From Lachnospiraceae bacterium UBA7076 (GTDB taxonomy: Bacteria > Bacillota > Clostridia > Lachnospirales > Lachnospiraceae): a stretch of DNA of 48,042 nt. Below are positions 26,246-34,890 of this stretch, piece after piece. The translations under genes were made by a program, and so were the position numbers. Each line of letters starts with the position of its first letter. The stretch's first letter is position 1. The stretch spans positions 1 to 48,042 of the forward strand of contig DKZK01000002.1 of NCBI GenBank assembly GCA_002493625.1, in the 5' to 3' direction. Below the pieces are notes generated by a model. That model was given only the letters and a program-made list of their open reading frames with translations. It ran no database searches and had not been told where the DNA came from.

Positions 26246-27238
26246 TTAATTTTCCCGCAGTCTTACATACTTTCTTGCAATTCCCGCTCCCTTTGCAACA
26301 AGCAGCTCAGGCGATTCAATTTTTGCCGCCTTCACCCCAAGCCTTTCGTCAAAAAGCTTGTCTATTCCATATATTTTGCTCCCTCCACCGGTTAAAATAA
26401 TACCGGTTTCCGAAATGTCGCTTGCAAGCTCAGGGGGAGTTACCTCGAGAACGCGCTTGACAGCATCCACAATCTGCTCAGTTGCTTCTGAAACCGCCTC
26501 CATTATCTCTGAGGATTTAACCTGAAGCTTCGTGGGAAGTCCCCTTACAAGCTCCTTCCCCTTTGCATATCCAACCGCATCCTTCTGTCTTGGATAAACG
26601 GAGCCTATTTCAAGCTTAAGTATCTCCGCCGAAACGTCTCCAAGAAGTATGTTATGGCGTTTTCTCATATACTTTATAATTGCCTCGTCAAAATCCTCTC
26701 CGCCAATTTTTATGGACTTTTCATTTTTTATTCCGCCTTTTGAAATAACGGCAATATCCGTTGTTCCGCCGCCTATATCGACAATCATATAGCCCTTGGC
26801 GGTATCAACATCCACGCCTGCTCCTATGGCTGCCGCAAAGGGCTCCTCAAGTATATAGACCTCCTTTGCTCCCGTCCTGTATACTGCGTCCTCCACAGCT
26901 CTGATCTGAACAGGCGTTATACCGCTTGGAACACAGACGCATATACTTGGTCTTCCCCATATCTTTCTCTTTTGCATTGCATTTCTCACAAAAAGCTTTA
27001 ACATGCGCTCTGTAAGTGTATAATCAGATATGACGCCATTTCTAATAGGTCGTACAACCTCTATTCCCTCCGGTGTTTTTCCCATCATTTTTTTAGCCTT
27101 GTTGCCAACGGCAAGTATCTTTTTGCTTCTGGCTTCAAATGCAATTACGGACGGCTGGTTTACAACAATCCCCCTGTCCTTCATATAAATAACCGTATTT
27201 GAAGTACCCAAATCTATTCCTATGTCTATATTTATCAA
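26246..27238 (-). CDS. MreB/Mbl-like actin homologue
   Basis: A 330-residue bacterial actin. ATP-binding motifs are in order: phosphate 1 IGIDLGTSNTVIYM, connect 1 (ILEEPFAAAIGAG), phosphate 2 IVDIGGGTTDIAVI and adenosine motif GIILTGGGSKIYG. It starts at a TTG (27238) with AGGGG upstream; no in-frame ATG is available. Family members form membrane-bound filaments guiding cell-wall growth. There is no mreC, mreD, pbp2 or minCD beside it, so it is likely a second paralogue rather than the main mreB. A terminator separates it from the large helical protein gene upstream. Confidence 0.9.
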   Translation of the reverse strand: MINIDIGIDLGTSNTVIYMKDRGIVVNQPSVIAFEARSKKILAVGNKAKKMMGKTPEGIEVVRPIRNGVISDYTLTERMLKLFVRNAMQKRKIWGRPSICVCVPSGITPVQIRAVEDAVYRTGAKEVYILEEPFAAAIGAGVDVDTAKGYMIVDIGGGTTDIAVISKGGIKNEKSIKIGGEDFDEAIIKYMRKRHNILLGDVSAEILKLEIGSVYPRQKDAVGYAKGKELVRGLPTKLQVKSSEIMEAVSEATEQIVDAVKRVLEVTPPELASDISETGIILTGGGSKIYGIDKLFDERLGVKAAKIESPELLVAKGAGIARKYVRLREN

Positions 27239-27289
27239 TGCTTTTTCCCCTATTCGTAAAATAATTCACCGAAAGCTGTCGCAATAAGC

Positions 27290-27330
27290 AAAAAACAAGT
27301 CGGTGCCATAAATAATTATAAGCACCGACT
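27290..27330 (-). terminator. Terminator after the large helical protein gene
   Basis: A perfect 9-bp stem AGTCGGTGC/GCACCGACT (27298-27306 with 27322-27330) with a 15-nt AT-rich loop is followed on the minus strand by TGTTTTTTG. It lies 18 bp after the 958-residue gene and about 50 bp before the MreB-like start, so the actin gene probably has its own promoter or relies on read-through. Confidence 0.85.
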
Positions 27331-27347
27331 ATAATTTTTTCAATATA

Positions 27348-30224
27348 TTATTTAAAATCTTCAGCTAGTAAATATTTCTTGGAAATACCCTTCTGCTTTT
27401 CTCTGTCCTCACATTTAAGAAGTGCATCATCAACAGTCTTAAGCATTCTGTCAATATTACCGCTTTCCATCGCCATAAGAAGGCTTCTCAATGTTCCGTC
27501 TATATCATCTGATTTAAAACCTCTTTGAGAGATATAGCCCTTAGCAATTGCTATCATATCTGCCGTGGAAATTCCATGCATATTAACAATATACTTAAAC
27601 ATGCCGCTTTCAGGCTTTGCGCCGTCCATAAGTCTTTCGATTGAACCCGACTCACCTGTAAGTATAATTACAATATTGTTTTGTTCAGGACTCGAAAGCT
27701 TTATAAGCTCATTAAACCTGTCTGCTGCTATCAGACCTGCATTTTCAACAACAAGGCATCCATCCTTAAGCTTAGTCATTGCATCTGCAAGCTTAACCTT
27801 ATTAAGTGCTGCAGCCTTTATCTTTGCAATTGTCTTAGCCTTACATATTGCCATATCGTAAAAGCTTCTTGCAAAATCCTCTCCTACGCTTGTAAGTCCA
27901 AAGCCATGTTCACCCTTAAGTATGACATTTCTTGATTCCTTCGGATTGTTTGCAATACTGTTAAATGTATCAATAATCGAAGCGGAAATGCTGTCTACCT
28001 TTGTATATTTCTCAAGGTAGTACGCTGCCATCGGAAGCGTGCCATCCTCTGACGGCATGGTAAGATCAAGCTTAATTTTATCAGCTTCCTCTGCAGCCTT
28101 TAAAGCTTCTTCCTCCGCCTTTCTCGCAGCCTCAAGAATCTTCGCAGCCTCCTCTGCCTTCTTGCGGGCAGCCTCCTCCGCTTTCTTTGTTTCTTCCTCT
28201 AACTTCTTATGGGCTTCCTCTGCAGCCTTACGCTTTGCTTCCTCGTCAGCTCTGCGTTTTGCCTCCTCGTCAGCCTTGCGCTTTGCTTCCTCTGCCTCAG
28301 CAGCTTTTTTAGCTTCTTCTTCGGCCTTACGCTTTGCTTCCTCTGCCGCTCTCTTAGCTTCTTCCTCTGCTGCCTTTCTTTCATTTTCCTCTGCCTGCTT
28401 ACGGGCTTCCTCTGCTGCCTTTAAGGCCTCCTCCTCTGCCTTCTTTGCGGCCTCAAGGATTTTCATTGCTTCCTCTGCCTTCTTGCGGGCAGCCTCTGCA
28501 GCCTTTTTCGCTTCCTCCTCAGCTTTCTTCTTAGCCTCAGCTTCTGCTTTCTTTTTAGCTTCTTCCTCCGCCTTACGCTTTGCTTCTTCCTCTGCCTTGC
28601 GCTTTGCTTCTTCCTCCGCCTTGCGCTTTGCTTCTTCCTCTGCCTTGCGCTTTGCTTCCTCCTCTGCCTTGCGCTTTGCTTCTTCCTCCGCCTTGCGCTT
28701 TGCTTCTTCCTCTATACGTTTTCTGCTTTCTTCTGCCTGCTTTGCAGCTTCCTCCTCTGCCTTTTTAGCCTCTTCAAGTATCTTTGCAGCTTCCTCCGCT
28801 TTCTTGCGGGCTTCCTCCGCTGCCTTCAATGCCTTATCCTTTGCCTTGGCTCTTGCTTCTTCCTCTGCTTTCCGGTGAGCCTCCTCCGCTGCCTTTTTGC
28901 GGGCCTCCTCTGCCGCTCTCTTGCGCGCTTCCTCTGCTTCCTTCATGGCAGCGTCCCGTTCAGCTCTCTTACGCGCTTCTTCCTCAGCTCTTTGCTTTGC
29001 TGCAGCCTCGGCAATTCTTCTTTCGCGTTCAGCAGCCTTTTTCTCAGCCTCCTCAAGCTTAGCCCTTCTACGTGCTTCCTCTGCCTGTTTTGCAGCTTCT
29101 TCCTCCGCCTTTTTCTTTGCGGCTTCCTCTGCTTTCCTTGCAGCCTCTGCTTCCGCCTTCTTCCTGGCTTCCTCTGCGGCCTTTGCAGCAGGATTCTCCT
29201 TTTTAGCTGCCTCATCGCCATAGTTTGCAAACTTCGATAACTCTGCCCCCAAGGCATCATCATCGTCGTTATCTATGTCGTACATGCTCTTAACATCATT
29301 TGTCGCCGTCTTTCTGTTAGGCACAATGTTAATATCATCATCATTTTTTGTGCCGGACTTTGACGCTTCAGTCGTCTGCCAGTTCGTTCCATTGGAAATT
29401 ACGGTTGTATCTCCATCCTTTACAAATGTTGTCGTATCATCCTTTTCACTGTCATCATCTATAACCGTTACGCTTCCATCACTGCCGGTAATCTTTGTAG
29501 GCTGAAGCCTTGCCTTTTGTTCTCTTAAATAGCTGTCGTCCTTTGACGGAGCAGCAGTTTCTGCCATTTTCAGTTTAGGAGCTTCCTCAGTTTTCTGCTT
29601 CGTCTCCTCTTTCTTAGCGGTTTCACCTGCTCCTGCAATTTTGAGCTTACCTGTAGAGGTCTTAGTTTCAGTACCGGCAGAGCCTGTATTAAGCTTTAAT
29701 CCAAGCCCTCCTGACGGCTTAGCTGACGAGTCAGAATTGTTGTCTGCTACCCCTCCAAGTCCGCCTGTTCCTACTCCGCCAAGTTTCTTTCCTGATTTAT
29801 CAGGCTGAATACCGACACTCATTCCAAGCGAAGGCTCCTCTGCTTTATCAGCAGCTTTCTTATTTTCTTCTGCCTTGACAGTTTTTTCCTTTTCAGGCGC
29901 TGCGGCTGCCTTGCTTTCTTCCTTATTTTCTGCTTCCGCAGCTTCCGGTTTGGCTTCTGCTGCCGGAGTCTCCTCCTCAAGCTCAATACCTAACTCGGCG
30001 GCCTGCTTTCTCCTCTTTTTCTCCTCGATTTTAGCAAGCTCTTCGGCTGACAAAGTCTTATACTTATGCTTTCCATCCTCGGATTTATTCGTTGTCACAG
30101 AAGCTTTTCCGGACAACTGCATATTTTCCTGCTCTTTTTTAGCTTTTGCAGCCTTTGCAGCCTTTTCCTTTTCAACCTGTGCCCTTACAGCAGCAATCAA
30201 TGCTTCTCTTTGATCAATAGCCAC
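27348..30224 (-). CDS. Large Lys/Ala/Glu helical protein with degenerate AAA+ domain
   Basis: 958 residues starting at a GTG (30224) 8 bases after GGAGG. Residues 1-340 are charged and low-complexity with a Gly/Ser-rich part (GGVGTGGLGGVADN). About 350-740 is almost pure K/R/A/E, including six to seven copies of KRKAEEEA and three longer repeats of the type ARKKAEEAAKILEAA; this should form a very long single helix or coiled coil. About 745-958 is globular and looks like an AAA+ domain: P-loop-like GEHGFGLTS (771-779) with L777 where Lys is expected, a Walker-B-like CLVVENAG, and NIVIILTGE like sensor 1. The site seems inactive for ATP hydrolysis. No signal peptide. It lies 37 bp after the acidic TPR gene, probably one transcript. 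Function unknown. Confidence 0.85.
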   Translation of the reverse strand: MAIDQREALIAAVRAQVEKEKAAKAAKAKKEQENMQLSGKASVTTNKSEDGKHKYKTLSAEELAKIEEKKRRKQAAELGIELEEETPAAEAKPEAAEAENKEESKAAAAPEKEKTVKAEENKKAADKAEEPSLGMSVGIQPDKSGKKLGGVGTGGLGGVADNNSDSSAKPSGGLGLKLNTGSAGTETKTSTGKLKIAGAGETAKKEETKQKTEEAPKLKMAETAAPSKDDSYLREQKARLQPTKITGSDGSVTVIDDDSEKDDTTTFVKDGDTTVISNGTNWQTTEASKSGTKNDDDINIVPNRKTATNDVKSMYDIDNDDDDALGAELSKFANYGDEAAKKENPAAKAAEEARKKAEAEAARKAEEAAKKKAEEEAAKQAEEARRRAKLEEAEKKAAERERRIAEAAAKQRAEEEARKRAERDAAMKEAEEARKRAAEEARKKAAEEAHRKAEEEARAKAKDKALKAAEEARKKAEEAAKILEEAKKAEEEAAKQAEESRKRIEEEAKRKAEEEAKRKAEEEAKRKAEEEAKRKAEEEAKRKAEEEAKRKAEEEAKKKAEAEAKKKAEEEAKKAAEAARKKAEEAMKILEAAKKAEEEALKAAEEARKQAEENERKAAEEEAKRAAEEAKRKAEEEAKKAAEAEEAKRKADEEAKRRADEEAKRKAAEEAHKKLEEETKKAEEAARKKAEEAAKILEAARKAEEEALKAAEEADKIKLDLTMPSEDGTLPMAAYYLEKYTKVDSISASIIDTFNSIANNPKESRNVILKGEHGFGLTSVGEDFARSFYDMAICKAKTIAKIKAAALNKVKLADAMTKLKDGCLVVENAGLIAADRFNELIKLSSPEQNNIVIILTGESGSIERLMDGAKPESGMFKYIVNMHGISTADMIAIAKGYISQRGFKSDDIDGTLRSLLMAMESGNIDRMLKTVDDALLKCEDREKQKGISKKYLLAEDFK
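28569..28712. repeat. Six in-frame 24-bp tandem repeats
   Basis: Six consecutive 24-bp units, differing at only a few silent positions, code for the 8-residue repeat EEEAKRKA inside the large helical protein. Units are in perfect phase, so copy number could change without a frameshift. Flanking sequence has more diverged copies. Confidence 0.9.
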
Positions 30225-30261
30225 TTATTTTGCCTCCTTTCAGTAACCCTACCGGCAAGAA

Positions 30262-33066
30262 CTATCTATGTTCTTTTATTTTTCTTAAAATTTCTCTTTT
30301 TTCAGAACTTATTTTCAAGGATGCCTTTAATGCATCTCTGGAAGCGGTATCATTTATCGGATTATCAGGCTTATGGACTGCCATCTCAGCTTGTTTTTTC
30401 GGTGTTACACTTCCATAGTCAATACCTAATGATGCCAAAAGCGCTTCTGCTTCCCTTTGCATCTGTTCTTCCTTCAGAAGATTTGCCTGCAATTTATCCT
30501 GAGCCTTTTCCATAATTTCATCGAAATTATTTTCTACTTCTACAACATTATACTCAGGGAACAAATCCGTTTTAAACACCGGAAAATCAAGATTACTTTT
30601 CTTTGAAGCCAACTCAGCAAGCAGGTCTGTTTTCTGAGCATCATCCTCCATAGGTTCAACTTCCTGTTCCGATTCAATTTCCATTCCCGGTTTCGATTCG
30701 TCTTCCCATTTTTCACGGGCTTCAGCTACCGTTTCAGCTTCCGTTTCAACCTCTATTTCCGGTTCTGCTTCTTTTTCAATGTCAGCCTCATAGTACGGTT
30801 CCTTAACCTCAAGCTCTGCCTCTGTGTATGGCTCTGATTCCTTAACCTCTGATTCAATCTCATCATATGGCTCCGGTTCAACCCCAAATGTCTCCTGCTC
30901 ATTTTCCTGTAAAGGCGCTTCCTCCGTAATATCCGGTTGTTCCTCTGACTTTACTTCAAACTCAAAATCAAATTCGAAATCAGCATCTTCATTCCTATCA
31001 AAGCTTTCTTCCTCTGCTTCAACAGCATTTACTTTTTCTGTCTCTGACTGATTTTTCTCCTGCTCATCCTTTGCATCAAATTCAAAGTCAAATTCAAAAT
31101 CATCATTCTCTGTATCTTCTCCGACATCGACTTCGGATGTGGTTTCCGTTTCTTCCCCGTCATCAAACCCGGATGCGGTTTCCGTTTCTTCCGCAATATC
31201 AGTCTCAGCAATATTTTCTGTAACTTCTTCAGCGCCAGCCTCGGAAACGTTTTCTGTTTCTTCCTCAGCATCAGTCTCAGAAACGTTTTCTATATCTTCT
31301 TCCTCCAAGGACATTGACCCAAATTCATCATCCTCTGTGACAGTAAAATCATCTGTTTCATCATCCTCATCTTCATCAATAATAATGTCTGAGGCCTCAA
31401 ATACATACTCCATCTTCTTCTTTGAAAAGAATTTTTCCGTCTCACTCTTTTCAGAATCCGTATTGTCAAAAGTATCGTTATAATCGACTTCGCCGTCCAA
31501 ATCATCAATTGTATCCGCCTCGGCAGCAAAATCGTTACTTTCCTCATCCACTGAAATAACCAAATCACTTTGGGCTTCATTTTCTTTTAAATGTAACTTC
31601 GACATATCTGTCTCTCCATTATCAAGTGTATCTTTTTCCCAACTATCCTGAGCCCTCTCCTCATCCGTATTAACTTCCGCAAGATGACTTTCATCCTCTT
31701 GCTCCGGTTCGTCATTCAACAAAACTTCCTCTATATTAAATTTATATTTTTTTGTCTGAATATCACTATCGCGGTTTTCTGTTTCAGAAACTGCTTCGAC
31801 TTCTGCCTCCACCTTAATATTGCTACCTGTATCCGTGATATTTTCAGAGTTCAGCGCAGCTTCGTTCTTATTACTGTTTTCTTCATTCGCCACGGTTCCT
31901 TCAACCTTGTCCTTATCAGTCTCCACACTGTTCTTTTCCAAGGTTGCATCTTCAATATCAGAAGCCTCATCAGATTTTGTCTCTGTTTTTTCAGATACTT
32001 CTGTATGTTCTTCCGTTGTCGGCATTTTTTCAGCTTTCTCTGGCTTACTCCCGCCTTCTTCAGGTCTGTCTCCGGCTTCCTCTGGCTTACTCCCACCTTC
32101 TTCACCGTTATGCTCTTCTGTTATCTCCTCAGTCAAATTTTCATCAGTTTGCTTAGATTTCTTAAACAGCTTTTTAAATAATCCGGTTTTCTTATTATCC
32201 TGATTTGCCGTCTCATCGTCCTGAGCTTCGGCTTCCTCGTTCGCCATTCTTTCTTTTTCCTCAAGCTCACGTTCCTGTTTTTCATGCTCCTTAATAAGCT
32301 TTTTCATTTTACGCTTTGAAAGCTCCTCGACTCCCTCGCCAACTTCCTCAAACATAATTGTAATTTCAGCTTCTTTCGGGTGAATTCTCAATTCGTCGTC
32401 TTCTATGAGCTTTAATTCCTGCTCTCTGACTTCTCGTTCATCCTCATCATTATCCTCAACCCACTCTTTTGCATATGTGTAAATGAGAGAATCAACCTCC
32501 TGATTACCTGCAGCTATTTTACCGATACAATCGGAATGTTCACTATTTTTATATGTGGCGCAGTACACATCAGAAAGCGCCTCAGCATCACTTTTACGCC
32601 CAAGCTTTATCAAAAGCAGATACGTAATAAAGCTCCAGTCATAATCCATGCTGTGCATATAGGAAGCTTCCAGATATTCAATAAGCTTTTCCACAGGCTC
32701 ACCGTGGGCGTTGTCATATATATATTTTGCCTGTCTGGTTTCGATGCTGTCATCGGAACCAAACAGGTAAATATCATAGTATCTTTTTGCCAAATCCTCA
32801 TGTCCTGCATTCAAATGGAGCTCAATAAGAGAAAATATAACTCTTTTAGATTCGGGAGCAAGCCTGTGTGCCATAACAAGAACCCTTCTTGCATCCTTGT
32901 AGCGGCCGGCATGAGAATAAATATCACCGCAAAGTCTGAGGAATTGCGGATTAAGCGACCTGCTCAAATCCTGACTGTCAACAATTTCAAGAGCAAGACT
33001 ATATTCCCTTGCATTAGCCAATTCCTTTATCTTGTTCACACTAGCCATAGAAAGCCCTGCGCCCAT
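30262..33066 (-). CDS. Acidic TPR-containing protein, function unknown
   Basis: 934 residues from the ATG at 33066, six bases after GAGGTG. Residues 1-200 are TPR-like helical repeats (AGRYKDARRVLVMAHRLAPES, NAGHEDLAKRYYDIYLFG). From about 210 to 820 the chain is strongly acidic and probably disordered, with a basic patch (KRKMKKLIKEHEKQERE and GLFKKLFKKSK, about 255-310), degenerate repeats of the type ETENVSEAGAEEVTENIAE and two FEFDFEF blocks. The last 110 residues are more ordered (LDFPVFKTDLFPEYNVVEVE, then a helical tail ending ILRKIKEHR). No signal or membrane segment. It precedes the basic helical/AAA-like gene by 37 bp; opposite composition suggests partner proteins, which is inference. 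Confidence 0.82.
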   Translation of the reverse strand: MGAGLSMASVNKIKELANAREYSLALEIVDSQDLSRSLNPQFLRLCGDIYSHAGRYKDARRVLVMAHRLAPESKRVIFSLIELHLNAGHEDLAKRYYDIYLFGSDDSIETRQAKYIYDNAHGEPVEKLIEYLEASYMHSMDYDWSFITYLLLIKLGRKSDAEALSDVYCATYKNSEHSDCIGKIAAGNQEVDSLIYTYAKEWVEDNDEDEREVREQELKLIEDDELRIHPKEAEITIMFEEVGEGVEELSKRKMKKLIKEHEKQERELEEKERMANEEAEAQDDETANQDNKKTGLFKKLFKKSKQTDENLTEEITEEHNGEEGGSKPEEAGDRPEEGGSKPEKAEKMPTTEEHTEVSEKTETKSDEASDIEDATLEKNSVETDKDKVEGTVANEENSNKNEAALNSENITDTGSNIKVEAEVEAVSETENRDSDIQTKKYKFNIEEVLLNDEPEQEDESHLAEVNTDEERAQDSWEKDTLDNGETDMSKLHLKENEAQSDLVISVDEESNDFAAEADTIDDLDGEVDYNDTFDNTDSEKSETEKFFSKKKMEYVFEASDIIIDEDEDDETDDFTVTEDDEFGSMSLEEEDIENVSETDAEEETENVSEAGAEEVTENIAETDIAEETETASGFDDGEETETTSEVDVGEDTENDDFEFDFEFDAKDEQEKNQSETEKVNAVEAEEESFDRNEDADFEFDFEFEVKSEEQPDITEEAPLQENEQETFGVEPEPYDEIESEVKESEPYTEAELEVKEPYYEADIEKEAEPEIEVETEAETVAEAREKWEDESKPGMEIESEQEVEPMEDDAQKTDLLAELASKKSNLDFPVFKTDLFPEYNVVEVENNFDEIMEKAQDKLQANLLKEEQMQREAEALLASLGIDYGSVTPKKQAEMAVHKPDNPINDTASRDALKASLKISSEKREILRKIKEHR

Positions 33067-33095
33067 GCTGCTCACCTCAAAAAAAAGATAGTTTT

Positions 33096-33124
33096 AGTTT
33101 ATCACACAGTCTTTTGTTTTACAA
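33096..33124 (-). promoter_or_regulatory. Possible promoter of the acidic TPR gene
   Basis: TTGTAA (33119-33124), 17 bp and TAAACT (33096-33101) on the minus strand lie about 30 bp upstream of the ATG, in the short gap after the zinc-ribbon gene. Each box matches four of six consensus bases, so this is tentative. Confidence 0.4.
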
Positions 33125-33127
33125 CAA

Positions 33128-34228
33128 TTAATGCCCCTCAAATACCTTTTCAACCTTCTCAATAACCGTATCCTTCATGTTACCGCGGGTTTTCTCATAC
33201 TGAAGTCCCGATTCCATAATTTCAAGAAGCTCCATCCTGTACTGTGTATCAATATCCTTTATGTACTCCATAAGAACATCCTTAATCTCCATAACAAATT
33301 CCTTGGTCTGCATCTTGGCAAGCATCTCGTCAGGATTAAATCTTGAACCTGCAGACTTCATGTCATCCTGCTTACGTGCACATACAACACATTCCTCTGA
33401 GCCTGCCTCATTTACATATCCGCAGTTACAGGTCCATGTCATACCATCAGACTTGTATTTCTCAACAGCATCAATACCTCTCTTTTCCTTGAGCGCCTCA
33501 AGTCTGTGAAGCGGCATTGTTACGTTTACAGGTACATCGTTGCAGGCAAATACGCCTCTGCTTGTAACATATTTTGATATTGTAACCTTTGAATCCTTTA
33601 TTAAAAGTATATCCTTTGCAGGCAGCTTACATTCGATTTCGTTTGCCCTTATCTGCGTTACATTACCTCTTTCAAATACAAAATCAAGGTTTTTAAGCAA
33701 AAGCTTTTCCTCATAAAGATTCGTAAGCTCAATGTCAACTCTTACAGCCTTTATGTCATCCATATTATAGTTGAAAAATTCGGTAGCTATTGTAACATTT
33801 TTGCTGTCACCTGACAGTATGACCTTTACCGGTCTTGGTACAAGTCTGTTATAATAATTGCTTACATAGAGCTCTTTTACTGTTTTTTTCTCAGCTGCTG
33901 CCTTTTTCCTTAATGTAACCGCCGTTCCTGATGCAATTGTGCCTACTGAATAATTTGCAAACTGAGTGTAGTTAAACTCCGCACCGATAATGGCATCTGC
34001 CCCCTTTGCCTCCGCAAGCTTTTTAAGCTTTTGCATGGCAACCTCGTTTGCCTGTTCAAGCTTGCTTGTAAGCTTATCGCTCTCTGCGTCAGAGACCTCG
34101 GTAACACTCGCTGCAATGCCCTTAAAGAAATTAGAGCCAAGTACTGTTTGTCCCGCTACAAAGCCAAGATACTCCTCGATGTCATATCCCTCAAAGCCCG
34201 TGCCGGATGTAATCATAATTTCACTCAT
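33128..34228 (-). CDS. YbjQ-like domain protein with zinc ribbon
   Basis: 366 residues from the ATG at 34228 (GGAGGG 7 bases upstream). Residues 5-110 resemble the YbjQ/UPF0145 heavy-metal-binding fold: ITSGTGFEGYDIEEYLGFVAGQTVLG, then a helix and GADAIIGAEFNYTQF. The middle (about 130-260) is beta-rich and unassigned. Near residues 272-290 is a zinc ribbon (WTCNCGYVNEAGSEECVVC). The last 60 residues are helical. Neither ligand nor role is known. It has its own promoter and is followed by the acidic TPR gene after about 60 bp, which might put all three large genes in one unit. Confidence 0.75.
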   Translation of the reverse strand: MSEIMITSGTGFEGYDIEEYLGFVAGQTVLGSNFFKGIAASVTEVSDAESDKLTSKLEQANEVAMQKLKKLAEAKGADAIIGAEFNYTQFANYSVGTIASGTAVTLRKKAAAEKKTVKELYVSNYYNRLVPRPVKVILSGDSKNVTIATEFFNYNMDDIKAVRVDIELTNLYEEKLLLKNLDFVFERGNVTQIRANEIECKLPAKDILLIKDSKVTISKYVTSRGVFACNDVPVNVTMPLHRLEALKEKRGIDAVEKYKSDGMTWTCNCGYVNEAGSEECVVCARKQDDMKSAGSRFNPDEMLAKMQTKEFVMEIKDVLMEYIKDIDTQYRMELLEIMESGLQYEKTRGNMKDTVIEKVEKVFEGH

Positions 34229-34272
34229 CTTTAAACCCTCCACTTAAAAATATTCGAATAAATATAGAAAAA

Positions 34273-34301
34273 ATTATATCATATTCCAAACATGTTTTAA
34301 A
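34273..34301 (-). promoter_or_regulatory. Promoter of the YbjQ-like gene
   Basis: TTTAAA (34296-34301), a 17-bp spacer and a perfect TATAAT (34273-34278) on the minus strand, about 45 bp upstream of the ATG. Confidence 0.6.
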
Positions 34302-34361
34302 GTGTTTTTGTATAAATTATTACATTTTGGATTTACTTTTTGTGCATTTATGACACAATCA

Positions 34362-34865
34362 CTAAAATTTCAGAGGATTCATGTTTTCATACTTATAATA
34401 ATAAAACTCCAGACTGAAATATGTGTGCTCCTCACTGTCCCCTATTACCCGCCAGTCAGGAAGCCTGTCCAGATTCGGAAAATATGTATCCGCCTCATAA
34501 TTATAGTCAATTTTTGTCACATGAGCATACTTGCAATATGGTAAAAGCATTTCATAAACCGTGCCCCCGCCTACAACAAATATCTGTCTGTCCCCGTACT
34601 CCTTAAGCGCCTCAAAAAGCTGCTCCTTGGAATTCACAACAGTGGCATCTTTCACCTTATAATCAGGGTTTGCGGACAGTATAATGTTATCCCGTCCCGC
34701 AAGGGGAAGTCCGTTCGGGAAACCTGCCAGAGTTTTTCGTCCGAGCACTATTACATTTCCCATGGTGACCTGTCTGAAAAATTTATGATCCTCCGGTATG
34801 GAAACAAGCAGATTCCCTTTATTTCCAATAGCCCAGTTATTATCAACAGCAACAATTAAATCCAT
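34362..34865 (-). CDS. dfrA: Dihydrofolate reductase
   Basis: A 167-residue DHFR that regenerates tetrahydrofolate after thymidylate synthesis. It begins MDLIVAVDNNWAIGNKGNLLVSIPEDHKFF and carries MGNVIVLGRKTLAGFP and the NADPH-binding IFVVGGGTVYEMLLPY. The ATG at 34865 follows GGAG; an upstream in-frame extension overlaps thyA and is rejected. It is 25 bp downstream of thyA, the standard functional pair. Confidence 0.95.
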   Translation of the reverse strand: MDLIVAVDNNWAIGNKGNLLVSIPEDHKFFRQVTMGNVIVLGRKTLAGFPNGLPLAGRDNIILSANPDYKVKDATVVNSKEQLFEALKEYGDRQIFVVGGGTVYEMLLPYCKYAHVTKIDYNYEADTYFPNLDRLPDWRVIGDSEEHTYFSLEFYYYKYENMNPLKF

Positions 34866-34890
34866 TTGTTTTCTCCTCGCAATTGTCTTT

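Noticed and set aside
28569..28712. Regular repeats as a CRISPR array
   Set aside because: Units are 24 bp, contiguous, in coding frame and without spacers.
28039..28878. Long plus-strand open frame (279 codons) rich in Ser/Ala/Phe (repeated SSALRFAS)
   Set aside because: It is the antisense of the K/A/E repeat of the 958-residue gene; the lack of stops follows from the repeated codons. No ribosome site or sensible protein.
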